Notes: generated from the letters alone by a model not told the origin. Shown: positions 8,767 through 18,647, numbered from the stretch's first letter. The stretch is DNA of 64,000 nt from Fibrobacter sp. UBA4297 (GCF_002394865.1 NZ_DGUZ01000002.1:96044-160043), one strand, 5' to 3'. Program-made: numbers and translations.

Positions 8767-8798
8767 AAAAAAGGAAGCGTCAAACGCTTCCTTTTTTA
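8767..8798 (+). terminator. Bidirectional terminator between convergent genes
   Basis: AAGGAAGCG, loop TCAAA, CGCTTCCTT, with an A-run before and a T-run after. It can serve both the barrel gene and the converging 8837-11938 gene, whose stop lies 39 nt further on. Confidence 0.75.
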
Positions 8799-8836
8799 TA
8801 ACTGAACAACGCTCGCCCAGGACACCACACGGGCAC

Positions 8837-11800
8837 TTACTTTCGGCGGACTCTCGGGATTTCCTTCCGGATGAGGAGTTTCTCGATCGGAGCGAATTCT
8901 TCGTGCGGCTTGATGGCCTCCTTGTAGAGCACGTCGGCAAGCGTCGGGTTGTGCGCAAGGAAAGCAATCAGAATCGCATTGCGCAAGAAAAACTCATCCA
9001 TCGCAGCGACTTCGTACTTCTCGTAGAAATTCGCGACATATTCCGCAGCAAGCCTGTAATCCTTGGCACGGGCCGCTTCCATAATGTTGAACTCATCCAC
9101 GAACGATTCCGGCAGCACGTTTGCATTCACAAGCTTGCGAACCTTAACGTAAACCTTATTCGTGTCACGAGCTTCCATCGGCACGCCACGCATCCATTCC
9201 ACATATTCTTCGCGGAACTTTTTCCAATCCGGGGAAGTTTCATCCACCTTGAATTTTGGACGCACGAGGCTATCCACCGCCGTCGCTGAATCGACAGAAT
9301 TTTCCGAAACTGCCGCAGTTTTTGCAGAAGAAACTGCCGCGGAATCCGAGCCCTTTTCAGAATCATCCGCATTGGATTCGAGCATTGCCGAAATACCTTC
9401 GAAAACCTTCTTGCGCTTTTTCACTTCCTTGATATACGCGAGGAGCGCACGTTCGCGATACTGGTCCGTACCCGCCTTGAGCATGGCCTGCACCTTTATC
9501 GGGCGGCGCAACGCATAATCTGCCGAGTCCAAATATTCCGGCCAGCAAATTTCGCAGCTGTCAAACACCTGCACAATGCGCGCATTCGAATGCACGAAGC
9601 GAGCCTCTTCCGCCTTGTTGTCGACAATCGGGATAAACGTGCTATTCGGTTCCACGCCATCCAAAAGCGACTTCACCATCTTGGAAGTAAACAAGAAATT
9701 CTGTTCGCCAAAGAAATCCGGTTCACGGTGGATGCGCTTGAATTCCTTCACGAGCGTTGAATCCGTGCTGAAGCGGCCAATCGCAGTCTGCATCACCGGC
9801 TCGTCACTTGCGACAATGATAATATCCGGTTCCTCAGGAGCCTTGTACAAACTCACGTACGGGAACGCCACATCAAGCGCCTTCAAGATGTTGAGGAACA
9901 GCAAGTCATTGAATTCATAAGTCTGGATCCACTGCACCCAAAGTCCACCCGGCTTCATGTAGCGACGCATTTTCGTATAAAATTCATGACTGAACAAACT
10001 CGCGACACCGCTAACCCACGGATTAGAGGGAACGCTAATCATCAAGTCGTACTTGCGGCGGTTCGTGAGGAAGAACGTCTGCGCGTCATCAATGAAAATG
10101 TGAATGCGCGGGTCGTCGTAGCCGCGGGCGTTCCACGGATAAAATCCGCGAGCGAGATTCATCATTTCTTCTTCGATTTCCACACAGTCAAAATCGCGGA
10201 CCAGCGGATCCGAGAGCAAGTAATGCGCACCCATGCCACTGCCAAATCCAACCATGGCAGCATCGTACGGTTTGTCCTTCATGGCCATCGGCATAAATGC
10301 AGTCGCGGCCTGTGTAAGTTCATCGCCTTCAATCGGGCGTTCGCGATTCTTGCTCATGCTCGCATCAGCCTTGCCGTTCGTCTTTACGTAATAATGCACG
10401 TCGGATTCGTGGAAGCTGATCGTCGCCGTCTTGCCATCACGCACCACAATCTTTTCATCCGGATGCAAATTCTTGTAAGCGCGGAAGGCGCCAGACGTAA
10501 TCATGTGCGGATCAAAATTCACAAAGAACGAAGGCAAAATCATCACCGCCGTCATCACGTAAAAAAGCACGCTATAGCGGAACTTTTTACGATAAATGAC
10601 AAGCAAGATAAAGCCAATCATAAAGTCGAGCACGGCAGCGAGCACCAGCGAGCCCTTGAGCTGCATCAGCGGCAACAGCAAAAGCCCACCGCCCGCCGAA
10701 CCGAGAATTGAGCCCACCGTATTCCAACCGTAAACCTTGCCAATCGGGGCTTCGCTCTTGAACGCACGCGTCAAAATCAACGTAATCAGCGGAAGCGTCA
10801 TGCCCGCAAAGAAGCTCGTCGGCACCATCCACAAAATCGAAAGTGCGTACTTGAAAATGCTCCAGCAAACATAGCCGTCATTCGTCGTATTGAAAATCTG
10901 GTTCGCCACATTCATGCCTTCCCAGAACGGCTTGTAAAAATAGAGCGTACAAAGAGCAAAGAATCCCATGAAAATCTGCGCAAGCGAAAGTACCACAAGC
11001 GAGTCCTTCTTCAACAGTTTTCCGCTCACGGCACTGCCAATCGCAAGGCCCAAAATGAACGCCGAAAGCATCTGGTCAAAGCTGTGGCTCGAAGAACCCA
11101 TCAACAGCGAGAGCAAACGGATCCAGACAATTTCATAGACAAACGAAGTAAGACCCGTAATACCCGCAATCCAGAACCACATGTTCTTCGGCGGCATGGC
11201 GAGCTTATGTTCCGCCACATAATCTTCGTTAAGCGGTCCCGCGCGCATTTCGCGAACTCCCGCCGCATCCCCGCCAGCAGTCGCCAGCGACCCAGAGCCT
11301 TCTTCTTCGAGTTCTTCCTCGTACGTCGAAGGCGTCGTATAGCCGATAAAGCAGAACACCGCCGCCAATAAGAAGTTAATCGAAGCCGCCACACAAAGCG
11401 TGATGTGGTTTCCGAGTTCCGGAATCAAGATATAGCTTGTGAACAAAATACCAATGGCACTACCGAGGCTGTTCGTAAAGTAAAGCATCGGGAGCGAAAC
11501 TTCGGCACCGCTCTTGCGCATGAGCCCCGCCGCAATGAACGGGAACGTCATGCCCACAGCAATCGCAATCGGGAGCGTCGAACCCGTCGCGAGCACGACC
11601 TTCAGAATTTCCGCGCCGCGCGAGCTCAACCCCGCCACAAAATTCGAATCGTAAAAGTAATCCGTGAGCCAAATGTACATCGGGTGGTAAATGATGCCGC
11701 CAATGCCAATTGCAAGTTCCACCGCCGCGTACCCGAGCAGCGGCCTCTTCACACGCTCCACCAGCTTGCCCGCGACAAAACTGCCAATCGCAAGCCCGCC

Positions 11801-11938
11801 CATGTAAATGCAGAGCGTGAGCACCTGACCATAGCTCGAATGTCCGAGGAAAAGTTTAAGGTACCTGGCCCACGACCCCTCGTAAATGAGACCCGCAAAA
11901 CCAGAAAGAGCAAAAAGTGCGTAAATAACGATATTCAT
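8837..11938 (-). CDS. Membrane-anchored spermidine/spermine-synthase-like protein (MFS-like N-terminus)
   Basis: The 1033-residue fusion has an N-terminal half of many membrane helices (residues about 1-480, interrupted near 200-245 by a charged loop), beginning NIVIYALFALSGFAGLIYEGSWARYL. Then comes a spermidine-synthase-type Rossmann domain: VGFGSGMGAHYLL near 562-575 (SAM-binding glycine loop), a following acidic CVEIEEEMM, IDDAQTFF near 625 and YDLMISVPSNPWV. A further 300 residues have a helical, TPR-like look. Such fusions are annotated as fused MFS/spermidine synthase, but polyamine synthesis by them is unproven; the catalytic acidic pair of true aminopropyltransferases is only partly recognisable. 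No Shine-Dalgarno precedes the ATG at 11938. The gene is probably monocistronic. Confidence 0.82.
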   Translation of the reverse strand: MNIVIYALFALSGFAGLIYEGSWARYLKLFLGHSSYGQVLTLCIYMGGLAIGSFVAGKLVERVKRPLLGYAAVELAIGIGGIIYHPMYIWLTDYFYDSNFVAGLSSRGAEILKVVLATGSTLPIAIAVGMTFPFIAAGLMRKSGAEVSLPMLYFTNSLGSAIGILFTSYILIPELGNHITLCVAASINFLLAAVFCFIGYTTPSTYEEELEEEGSGSLATAGGDAAGVREMRAGPLNEDYVAEHKLAMPPKNMWFWIAGITGLTSFVYEIVWIRLLSLLMGSSSHSFDQMLSAFILGLAIGSAVSGKLLKKDSLVVLSLAQIFMGFFALCTLYFYKPFWEGMNVANQIFNTTNDGYVCWSIFKYALSILWMVPTSFFAGMTLPLITLILTRAFKSEAPIGKVYGWNTVGSILGSAGGGLLLLPLMQLKGSLVLAAVLDFMIGFILLVIYRKKFRYSVLFYVMTAVMILPSFFVNFDPHMITSGAFRAYKNLHPDEKIVVRDGKTATISFHESDVHYYVKTNGKADASMSKNRERPIEGDELTQAATAFMPMAMKDKPYDAAMVGFGSGMGAHYLLSDPLVRDFDCVEIEEEMMNLARGFYPWNARGYDDPRIHIFIDDAQTFFLTNRRKYDLMISVPSNPWVSGVASLFSHEFYTKMRRYMKPGGLWVQWIQTYEFNDLLFLNILKALDVAFPYVSLYKAPEEPDIIIVASDEPVMQTAIGRFSTDSTLVKEFKRIHREPDFFGEQNFLFTSKMVKSLLDGVEPNSTFIPIVDNKAEEARFVHSNARIVQVFDSCEICWPEYLDSADYALRRPIKVQAMLKAGTDQYRERALLAYIKEVKKRKKVFEGISAMLESNADDSEKGSDSAAVSSAKTAAVSENSVDSATAVDSLVRPKFKVDETSPDWKKFREEYVEWMRGVPMEARDTNKVYVKVRKLVNANVLPESFVDEFNIMEAARAKDYRLAAEYVANFYEKYEVAAMDEFFLRNAILIAFLAHNPTLADVLYKEAIKPHEEFAPIEKLLIRKEIPRVRRK

Positions 11939-12176
11939 GGTGCAAATCTATACTAATTAAGTAGTTATAAATCACCCGCAACGCTTTTTCATTGTAACTT
12001 TTTAAAGACTTTTCGTTCATCTCAAAAATGAAAATCTTTTCCTATATTTTCACTAGGAATATGTAATTTAGGGTATTATGGGTTCATGGCTCGTGACAGC
12101 AATTCTAGCATTTTCTACATTTTATGCATAAAAACAAATATACGCATAAATTCGAATTTTAAACACGGAATTTAAA

Positions 12177-15100
12177 ATGACTCTTCGCGAAGCGTTTGAA
12201 TCAAAGATGATGCTGCTCGATGGCGGCATGGGTTCTGTTATCCAGACTTACGGGATCAAGGGCGCCAACAACGACATGCTCTCCATCGAAAAGCCCGAGA
12301 TAATTCTCGACATCCAGCGTCGTTACGTGGATGCAGGCGTAGATTGCCTCACCACGAACACGTTCTCAAGCCAGCGCGTAAGCCAGCACGAATACCATCA
12401 GGAACATCGCATCGCCGAGATGAACCGCGCCTCCGTGAAAATTGCGAAGCAGGCCGCCGAAGAAGGCTTCAAGAAGTATGGCCGCAAGGTCTACATTCTG
12501 GGCGACGTCGGCCCCACAAGCAAGATGCTTTCCATGAGTGAAGACGTGAACGACCCGGCAAGCCGCGCCATCACCTTTGACGAACTCGAAGATGCGTACT
12601 TGGAACAAATTTCCGTGCTCATGGAAGAAGGCGTTGACGCCATCCTCATTGAAACGATTTTCGATACGCTGAATGCAAAGGCCGCCCTCAGCGCTTACAG
12701 CAAAGCGAACGAAGCCCGCATTGCAGCCGCCAAGGCTGCAGGCACTCCCGAAGCAGACATCAAGCCAATCGAAGTCATGCTCTCGATGACCGTGAGCGAC
12801 GCCTCCGGCCGTACGCTTTCGGGCCAGACGGTCGAAGCATTCGCCGTGAGCGTGATGCACATGCACCCGCTTTCCATCGGCTTAAACTGCGGTCTCGGTG
12901 CCGACGGCATGGTGCCGTACCTCCGCCGCATGGGCGCTATCGCTCCGTGCTACCTCAGCTGCCACCCGAACGCAGGTCTTCCGAACCAGTTCGGCGGTTA
13001 TGACGATACGCCCGAAGACATGGTGCGCCTGATGCGCGTTTATCTGGACGACAAGCTCGTGAACATGATCGGTGGTTGCTGCGGTACGACTCCAGAACAC
13101 ATCGCCGCGATGCGCCAGATGCTGGACGAACTCCCGGCCGACTACAAGCGCCGTGAACCCGCGCCCAAGTACGTCACTTGCCCGCGCCTCCGCCTTGCGG
13201 GGCTCGAACCGTTATTCAGAGAACAGGTTCGCCCGAGCAACGGCGCCGACAGCTGCAATGCCGATGATTTCGTGAAGGTCGGCGAACGTTGCAACGTCGC
13301 AGGTTCCAAGAAATTCCTGCGTCTCATCAACGAGAAGAATTACGAAGAAGCGCTCGAAATCGCCCGCAAACAGGTCGATGACGGCGCCGACGTGATCGAC
13401 GTCAACATGGACGACGGTCTCCTTGACGCCACCGCCGAAATGCGCACATTCTTGAACTTGATTGCATCTGACCCTGCCGTGAGCCGCGTGCCTATCATGG
13501 TCGACAGTTCACGCTTCGAAGTCATCGAAGAAGGCCTCAAGTGCATCCAGGGCAAGAGCATCGTGAACTCGATTTCGCTTAAGATGGGCGAAAAGGCGTT
13601 TATTGAACACGCACTCACCGTGAAACGCCTGGGTGCTGCCGTAATCGTGATGCTCTTCGACGAAGAAGGCCAGGCCACGAACTACGAGCGCCGCGTACAA
13701 ATTGCGTCCCGTGCTTACGATATCATGGTGAAGCAACTGCACTTCGACCCGTCCGACATCATTTACGACCCGAACGTTTTGACAGTCGCTACCGGCATGG
13801 CGGAACACAACGCCTACGCCATTGACTTTATCCGTGCTGTCCGCTGGATTATGGACAACCTCCCCGGCGTCCGCATTTCAGGCGGTCTTTCGAACCTCTC
13901 ATTCGCATTCCGCGGCAACAACTACTTGCGCGAAGCAATGCACACCACGTTCTTGCATTACGCCATCCCGAACGGCATGGGCATGGCGATCATGAACCCG
14001 AGTGCAATTATCAAGTACAAGACAATTCCGCTTGAGCTCCGCATGGCCATTACCGAAGTTATCTTCAACACGGAACCGGAAGCAAGCGAAGAACTCATCG
14101 AAATTGCAAGCCGCATGACGGCCGCCCAAGCCAAGGCAAAGGAAACTGGCGCCAAGTACGACCCGAAAGCCATTTTCGCCGTAAGCGCAGGTGCAAGTAG
14201 CTCTTCTGACGAAGGCAACGCCGCCGCTGATGCCAAGCCCACCACGCCCGAAGAGCGTTTGCAAGAAGCACTCCTCAAGGGAACATCTACAACATTACAA
14301 CCGGATTTGATGGAACTCATCAATCGTGGCGATAGCCCAGTCGGCATTATTTCTGGTCCGCTGATGGATGGCATGAACGAAGTCGGCCGCCGATTCGGCG
14401 AAGGCAAAATGTTCTTGCCGCAGGTGGTAAAGACCGCACGTACCATGAAAAAGGCTGTGGAAATTTTGCAGCCCTACATCGAGGCGGGTAAAGACGCAAA
14501 CGCATCGAGCCGCGGTAAAATCGTCATCGCTACCGTCAAGGGCGACGTGCACGATATCGGCAAGAACATCGTCTCCGTGATTATGGCCTGTAATGGTTAC
14601 GAAATGGTTGACCTCGGCGTGATGGTTCCCGAAGATGTGATTGTCAAGGCCGCGATTGAAAACAAAGCAGATATCTTGAGCCTTTCCGGCCTTATTACGC
14701 CGTCTCTCGAAGAAATGTGCACGGTCGCAAAAGCCATGCAGGCCGCCGGTCAGCGCATCCCGATTATCGTCGGTGGCGCAACGACCTCGCCCACGCATAC
14801 CGCCGTGAAAATCGCCCCGTGCTATGATGGTCCCGTTTTCCACGTGCGCGACGCCGCTAGCAATCCGGGCCTTGCCCAGAAATTGCTCGACCCCGCCACT
14901 CGCGAACAAACAATTCAAGAAAACCGCGAAGAGCAGCAACGCATCCGCGACAAGCAAAACAGCATCAAGACCGAAGCCGCAAACGCCATGGCCGCAGCCG
15001 CCTCCACGCCGGAAGAACGCCGCTTCCAGTACGACTGGAGCAAATACCAGCCGGTACAGCCGCCGTTCATGGGCGAAAGCAAGCTCCCGCCGATTCCTAT

Positions 15101-15827
15101 CGAAAAGATTATCCCGCTCATCAGCTGGGAATACTTCTTCTTCACTTGGAAAATCAAGCCGGACGAAGAAGAGGCGAAAAAACTCAAGGCCGACGCCGAA
15201 GCGCTCATCAAGTCGCTCACAAAGCCCGAATACGCACTCCGTGCCGTTCAAGCATTCTACCCTGCAGCCGGTACTGAAAAGTCCGTCATCTTCAACACGG
15301 GCCGCACAGGCACGGACGCAGACCTCATCGAAGTCTCGACCGCACGCCAGCAGAATCCCGAAGGCACTTGCCTTGCGCTCTGCGACTACGTCGCTCCGGC
15401 AAACGCAAACACCGCAAGCGTTTTCGCCTCCCCCGCAGGCAAGGACGTTTTCCGCGACATCGTCGGTGCATTCGCAGTGACCATGAGCGACACGTTCGTC
15501 AAGCGCTTGGAAAAGCTCAAAGCAGAACAGGGCGGCAGCGATTACGACGTTCTCCTCATGCAGACTGTCGCCGACCGCCTCGCCGAAGCAGGCGCTGAAT
15601 ACTTGAGCCAGGAACTCGACCGCACAAGCGGCTGGAAGGGCATCCGCCCGGCCGTCGGCTACCCCGTGCTCCCGAACATCAAGGAAATCTTCAACGTCGC
15701 AAAACTCATCGACTTCAAGAGCGTAGGCATCAGCCTCACCGAAAACGGCGCCATGTACCCGCAAGCCTCCGTAAGTGGCCTCTACATCAGTCACCCCGAA
15801 ATCGATTACTTCCAGGTAAAGTTATAA
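12177..15827 (+). CDS. metH: Cobalamin-dependent methionine synthase
   Basis: The 1216-residue enzyme moves the methyl group of methyltetrahydrofolate through cob(I)alamin to homocysteine. All four modules are present in order. The homocysteine domain has zinc ligands in LNCGLGADG (Cys near 239) and GGCCGTTPEH (C300, C301). The pterin-binding domain follows (GERCNVAGSKKF onward, about 365-640). The B12 domain has GDVHDIGKN (D790, H792 as lower cobalt ligand) and SGLITPSLEEM. The C-terminal SAM activation domain contains SWEYFFFTWK and RPAVGYPVLPN. Length matches E. coli MetH (1227). The upstream 240 nt hold a TATATT hexamer at 12043-12048 but no cobalamin riboswitch that I can recognise. The stop overlaps the next start by one base. 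Confidence 0.97.
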   Translation: MTLREAFESKMMLLDGGMGSVIQTYGIKGANNDMLSIEKPEIILDIQRRYVDAGVDCLTTNTFSSQRVSQHEYHQEHRIAEMNRASVKIAKQAAEEGFKKYGRKVYILGDVGPTSKMLSMSEDVNDPASRAITFDELEDAYLEQISVLMEEGVDAILIETIFDTLNAKAALSAYSKANEARIAAAKAAGTPEADIKPIEVMLSMTVSDASGRTLSGQTVEAFAVSVMHMHPLSIGLNCGLGADGMVPYLRRMGAIAPCYLSCHPNAGLPNQFGGYDDTPEDMVRLMRVYLDDKLVNMIGGCCGTTPEHIAAMRQMLDELPADYKRREPAPKYVTCPRLRLAGLEPLFREQVRPSNGADSCNADDFVKVGERCNVAGSKKFLRLINEKNYEEALEIARKQVDDGADVIDVNMDDGLLDATAEMRTFLNLIASDPAVSRVPIMVDSSRFEVIEEGLKCIQGKSIVNSISLKMGEKAFIEHALTVKRLGAAVIVMLFDEEGQATNYERRVQIASRAYDIMVKQLHFDPSDIIYDPNVLTVATGMAEHNAYAIDFIRAVRWIMDNLPGVRISGGLSNLSFAFRGNNYLREAMHTTFLHYAIPNGMGMAIMNPSAIIKYKTIPLELRMAITEVIFNTEPEASEELIEIASRMTAAQAKAKETGAKYDPKAIFAVSAGASSSSDEGNAAADAKPTTPEERLQEALLKGTSTTLQPDLMELINRGDSPVGIISGPLMDGMNEVGRRFGEGKMFLPQVVKTARTMKKAVEILQPYIEAGKDANASSRGKIVIATVKGDVHDIGKNIVSVIMACNGYEMVDLGVMVPEDVIVKAAIENKADILSLSGLITPSLEEMCTVAKAMQAAGQRIPIIVGGATTSPTHTAVKIAPCYDGPVFHVRDAASNPGLAQKLLDPATREQTIQENREEQQRIRDKQNSIKTEAANAMAAAASTPEERRFQYDWSKYQPVQPPFMGESKLPPIPIEKIIPLISWEYFFFTWKIKPDEEEAKKLKADAEALIKSLTKPEYALRAVQAFYPAAGTEKSVIFNTGRTGTDADLIEVSTARQQNPEGTCLALCDYVAPANANTASVFASPAGKDVFRDIVGAFAVTMSDTFVKRLEKLKAEQGGSDYDVLLMQTVADRLAEAGAEYLSQELDRTSGWKGIRPAVGYPVLPNIKEIFNVAKLIDFKSVGISLTENGAMYPQASVSGLYISHPEIDYFQVKL

Positions 15828-16309
15828 TGCATATCAGAACCGCAACCATCAGTGATTTAGACGCAGTCGCAAACGTTGAAGCCGAATGCTTCCCGCCTGC
15901 CGAAGCCGCCACCCGTGAATCTTTCGCCGAAAGACTTAAGTGTTACGGCAATCACTTTTGGCTGATGTTCGATGGAGACAAGTTAATCTCGTTCGTCGAC
16001 GGATTCGTCACTGACGAGCCCGACTTGACTGATGCGATGTACGAAGACGCCACCATGCACAATGAAAACGGCAAGTGGCAAATGATATTTGGCGTGAACA
16101 CAATTCCCTCGTACCGCAAGCACGGTTACGCTGGAGAACTTATCCAAAAGCTCATTGACGATTCCAAGGCTCAAGGCCGCAAAGGCGTTGTTTTAACTTG
16201 CAAAGACAAGCTCGTCAACTATTACGCTAAGTTCGGATTTGTAAATGAAGGCGTCAGCAATTCCGTCCACGGCGGAGTCGTCTGGTACCAAATGCGCTTA
16301 ACATTCTAA
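15827..16309 (+). CDS. GNAT-family N-acetyltransferase
   Basis: The 160-residue acetyltransferase has the GNAT acetyl-CoA motif A as VNTIPSYRKHGYAGELIQKL (R/K-x-x-G-x-A/G loop) and the motif B-like tail VNYYAKFGFVNEG. Its ATG shares one base with the metH stop (TAATG), so translation is probably coupled. The N-terminal HIRTATISDLDAVANVE is typical of the family. The acceptor (small amine, protein N-terminus, antibiotic) cannot be read from sequence, and a link to methionine metabolism is only suggested by position. Confidence 0.85.
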   Translation: MHIRTATISDLDAVANVEAECFPPAEAATRESFAERLKCYGNHFWLMFDGDKLISFVDGFVTDEPDLTDAMYEDATMHNENGKWQMIFGVNTIPSYRKHGYAGELIQKLIDDSKAQGRKGVVLTCKDKLVNYYAKFGFVNEGVSNSVHGGVVWYQMRLTF

Positions 16310-16328
16310 GTTCTAAGCTCTAAGTTCT
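16302..16328 (+). repeat. Short tandem TTCTAAG repeat
   Basis: Three to four copies of TTCTAAG/CTCTAAG run over the stop codon of the acetyltransferase gene into the gap before the converging P-II-like gene. No hairpin or T-run is visible, so it is probably not a terminator. Confidence 0.5.
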
Positions 16329-16347
16329 GCCAACTAAAATCTTGTAA

Positions 16348-16683
16348 TTAAGCTTTACTTTCCGCCTTCCACGGCGTAAGTCCAACGACCTGATCGACAG
16401 GGAGAGCAAAAGCAATCCCCTGTCCCATCGTATTGAGGCCAGCTTTTTCGTAAAGCGAATGGAGCACCGCATCCTTCACGTTCAGCGGCACAAGAATCAT
16501 CACGACTTCTTTTTCAGGCTGGATAGCGATATGGAAAAACGCTTCTGCTTCCTTATTTGCCGTACCACGGGCGTTCAAGACCGTGCCACCACGGGCACCA
16601 GCCTCTTTAGCGGCTTCCATCACAGTGTCGGAGAATCCGTTATTCACAATGCAGATGATTAATTCATGTGTATTCGGTTTCAT
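16348..16683 (-). CDS. P-II-like signalling protein (second of two)
   Basis: The 111-residue protein has P-II-type alpha/beta sandwich features: ELIICIVNNGFSDTVMEAAKEAGARGGTVLNARGT at the N-terminus, then EVVMILVPLNVKDAV, and a C-terminal GQGIAFALPVDQV. The segment where GlnB carries its uridylylated T-loop tyrosine is short here (TANKEAEAFFHI), so classical nitrogen signalling is unlikely. It starts 2 nt after the upstream P-II-like gene and lies in an operon with a DUF1538 membrane protein. The likely role is a nucleotide-sensing regulator of that membrane protein, by analogy with GlnK-AmtB; this is inference. Confidence 0.75.
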   Translation of the reverse strand: MKPNTHELIICIVNNGFSDTVMEAAKEAGARGGTVLNARGTANKEAEAFFHIAIQPEKEVVMILVPLNVKDAVLHSLYEKAGLNTMGQGIAFALPVDQVVGLTPWKAESKA

Positions 16684-16685
16684 AA

Positions 16686-17099
16686 TTACCCTCTCCCTAC
16701 CTGAGATCGGTTGTCGCTCAAAAAGTTAAATACCGACTTGCCAATAACGCTTGACATCGGAATCGTATAGGCAATGCCCTTGCCGTTCACAATCGTCCTG
16801 AATTTTTCTTCCAAACATTCCAAGACTGCAGGCACATGGTCTTCACCAATGATGCTGATAATCACCGCGCGTTCAGAATCAGCAAGTCCAAGTGCAGCCA
16901 TGATTTCGCGCGGAGCCGTGCCGTGGCCGTAAAATACGAACTGCATATTCGCGCCAAACGACTGGATGTAATCCATGTAAAAGTCCGCTTTTGCGCGGTT
17001 CACCGTCGTCACCAGAATCTTAAGGCGATTCATCGAAACTTTCGAATGAACCTTTTGAGGCACCGCCCGTTTCAAAACATTCTTTACTGTTTCAACCAT
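16686..17099 (-). CDS. P-II-like signalling protein (first of two)
   Basis: The 137-residue paralogue of the next gene has a basic N-terminal extension (about 28 residues). The core RLKILVTTVNRAKADFYMDYI is followed by a P-II-like fold ending in GKGIAYTIPMSSVIGKSVFNF. AGAGG lies 7 nt before the ATG at 17099. The two proteins are diverged, so they may form hetero-oligomers or sense different ligands. Co-transcription with the DUF1538 gene (gap 9 nt) ties both to a membrane partner. Confidence 0.7.
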   Translation of the reverse strand: MVETVKNVLKRAVPQKVHSKVSMNRLKILVTTVNRAKADFYMDYIQSFGANMQFVFYGHGTAPREIMAALGLADSERAVIISIIGEDHVPAVLECLEEKFRTIVNGKGIAYTIPMSSVIGKSVFNFLSDNRSQVGRG

Positions 17100-17108
17100 C
17101 GTACGCCT

Positions 17109-18641
17109 CTACACAAAGTCAATAATCTGTTCGTCATCAGCATCCTGCAAGCGGCGCATCATAATCCTGTTGCGCCAGAGCCTTGCTACAATTGCCTTGA
17201 AACCAAGCACCTGGATTGTAATGAGCGGAGTCATCGCAACCATCGCCACAATGCCAAAGGCATAATTCAAAATTGAATCGCCGCCGTCGTGAATCACGGA
17301 GCATGCGCCAATCGCCAAAGGCAAAATAAAGCTCGACGTCAGGGGACCGCTTGCCACGCCACCCGAGTCAAACGCAATGGCCGTATAAAGTTTCGGCACA
17401 AAGAACGAGAGCCCAAGTGAAATAAAGTAACCCGGCAACAAGTAATAAATAATCGGGAACCCGATAATAATGCGGAGCATTGAAAGTCCAATAGAAATGC
17501 CTACACCCACCGAAAGCGCAATCAGCATCGAGCGCTTGGTCACAAGGCCACCCGTCACTTCTTCGACCTGCTTGTTGAGCACGTGCACCGCCGGTTCTGC
17601 AAGCACCACCACCATGCCAATGATAAAGCCAGCCGCCACAAGCGCATGCGGGCGTTTCGCAAGTTCACACCCAATTTCAAAACCAATCGGCAAGAACCCG
17701 ACCTTCACCGCCGTCAAGAAAATCACAAGCCCGAAAAACGTGTAAAGAATCCCGACACCCACTTGCACAAGTTTCACCATCGGGAGCTTGAGCACGGTCC
17801 ACTGGAGCGCCCCGAAAAACACGACAATCAGCCCAAGCGCCACAAGCACTTCACGGGCAATCACCATCACCGTAGGCAAAAAGTGTTCACCAAGGCTCGC
17901 GTCCACCGAATATGCCGCCGTCGAAAGTTCATACGTCAAGTCGCCCTTCGAAAATACGACCAAGCCCATCAGCGCTAAAATCGGTCCGACCGAGCAAAGC
18001 GCAATCAAGCCGAAGCTGTTTTCCGAAGCATGCTTACCGCCAATCGCACCCGCGACACCCACGCCAAGCGCCATAATGAACGGCACCGTAATCGGCCCTG
18101 TCGTCACGCCACCCGAGTCAAACGCAAGCGGCACAAACGCGTTACGCCCGACAGACACCATGAGCATCCCAAGCATGAACAGCACCATGTAAAAGAAAAT
18201 GATAATCGAAGACAAGTCCTTCTTGAACACAATCTTTAAAATTGCAAGGAGCAAAAAAATCCCGACCCCCACGCCAATCGTCGAAATCAAAAGAATCGGC
18301 CGTACCGCATTTTTCACCTGTTCGGCAAGCACGGACAAGTCCGGTTCCGCAACCGTAATGAGCACGCCCATCACAAAGCACACCGAAACGAGCAACAGGA
18401 GCCGCCGCGACTTAGTCAAGCCCGACCCCACATAAGCCCCCATCGGAGTCATTGCAAGGTCCGCCCCCAAGTTAAAAAGTCCAATACCGATAATCAAAAA
18501 AATCGCGCTAACCGTAAAAACAATCTGCTCTTTCAACGAAAAAGTCACAAGCGGAGTATGCGAGACCACCAGCACAATAAGCGTAATGGGTAAAACAGAG
18601 GCAAAAGCCTCTTTCAACTTTTCAAAAAGAATTTTTTGCAT
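17109..18641 (-). CDS. DUF1538-family polytopic membrane protein
   Basis: The 510-residue protein has about 12-14 predicted membrane helices and an internal duplication. FDSGGVTTGPITVPFIMALGVG in the first half and FDSGGVASGPLTSSFILPLAIG in the second are near-identical motifs, each followed by similar helices, as expected of the two DUF1538 domains. Inverted duplicated architecture is typical of transporters, but no substrate is known for the family. It leads an operon with two P-II-like proteins. The ATG at 18641 has no Shine-Dalgarno and sits 6 nt after a TATTAT hexamer. Confidence 0.85.
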   Translation of the reverse strand: MQKILFEKLKEAFASVLPITLIVLVVSHTPLVTFSLKEQIVFTVSAIFLIIGIGLFNLGADLAMTPMGAYVGSGLTKSRRLLLLVSVCFVMGVLITVAEPDLSVLAEQVKNAVRPILLISTIGVGVGIFLLLAILKIVFKKDLSSIIIFFYMVLFMLGMLMVSVGRNAFVPLAFDSGGVTTGPITVPFIMALGVGVAGAIGGKHASENSFGLIALCSVGPILALMGLVVFSKGDLTYELSTAAYSVDASLGEHFLPTVMVIAREVLVALGLIVVFFGALQWTVLKLPMVKLVQVGVGILYTFFGLVIFLTAVKVGFLPIGFEIGCELAKRPHALVAAGFIIGMVVVLAEPAVHVLNKQVEEVTGGLVTKRSMLIALSVGVGISIGLSMLRIIIGFPIIYYLLPGYFISLGLSFFVPKLYTAIAFDSGGVASGPLTSSFILPLAIGACSVIHDGGDSILNYAFGIVAMVAMTPLITIQVLGFKAIVARLWRNRIMMRRLQDADDEQIIDFV

Positions 18642-18647
18642 CGCTAT

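Noticed and set aside
11939..12176. Cobalamin riboswitch before metH
   Set aside because: No B12-box-like GCCACTG or matching helices could be found by eye; only AT-rich leader with a TATATT.
14295..15794. 499-codon open frame opposite metH
   Set aside because: Antisense shadow of a firmly identified gene; Cys/His-rich nonsense-like content.
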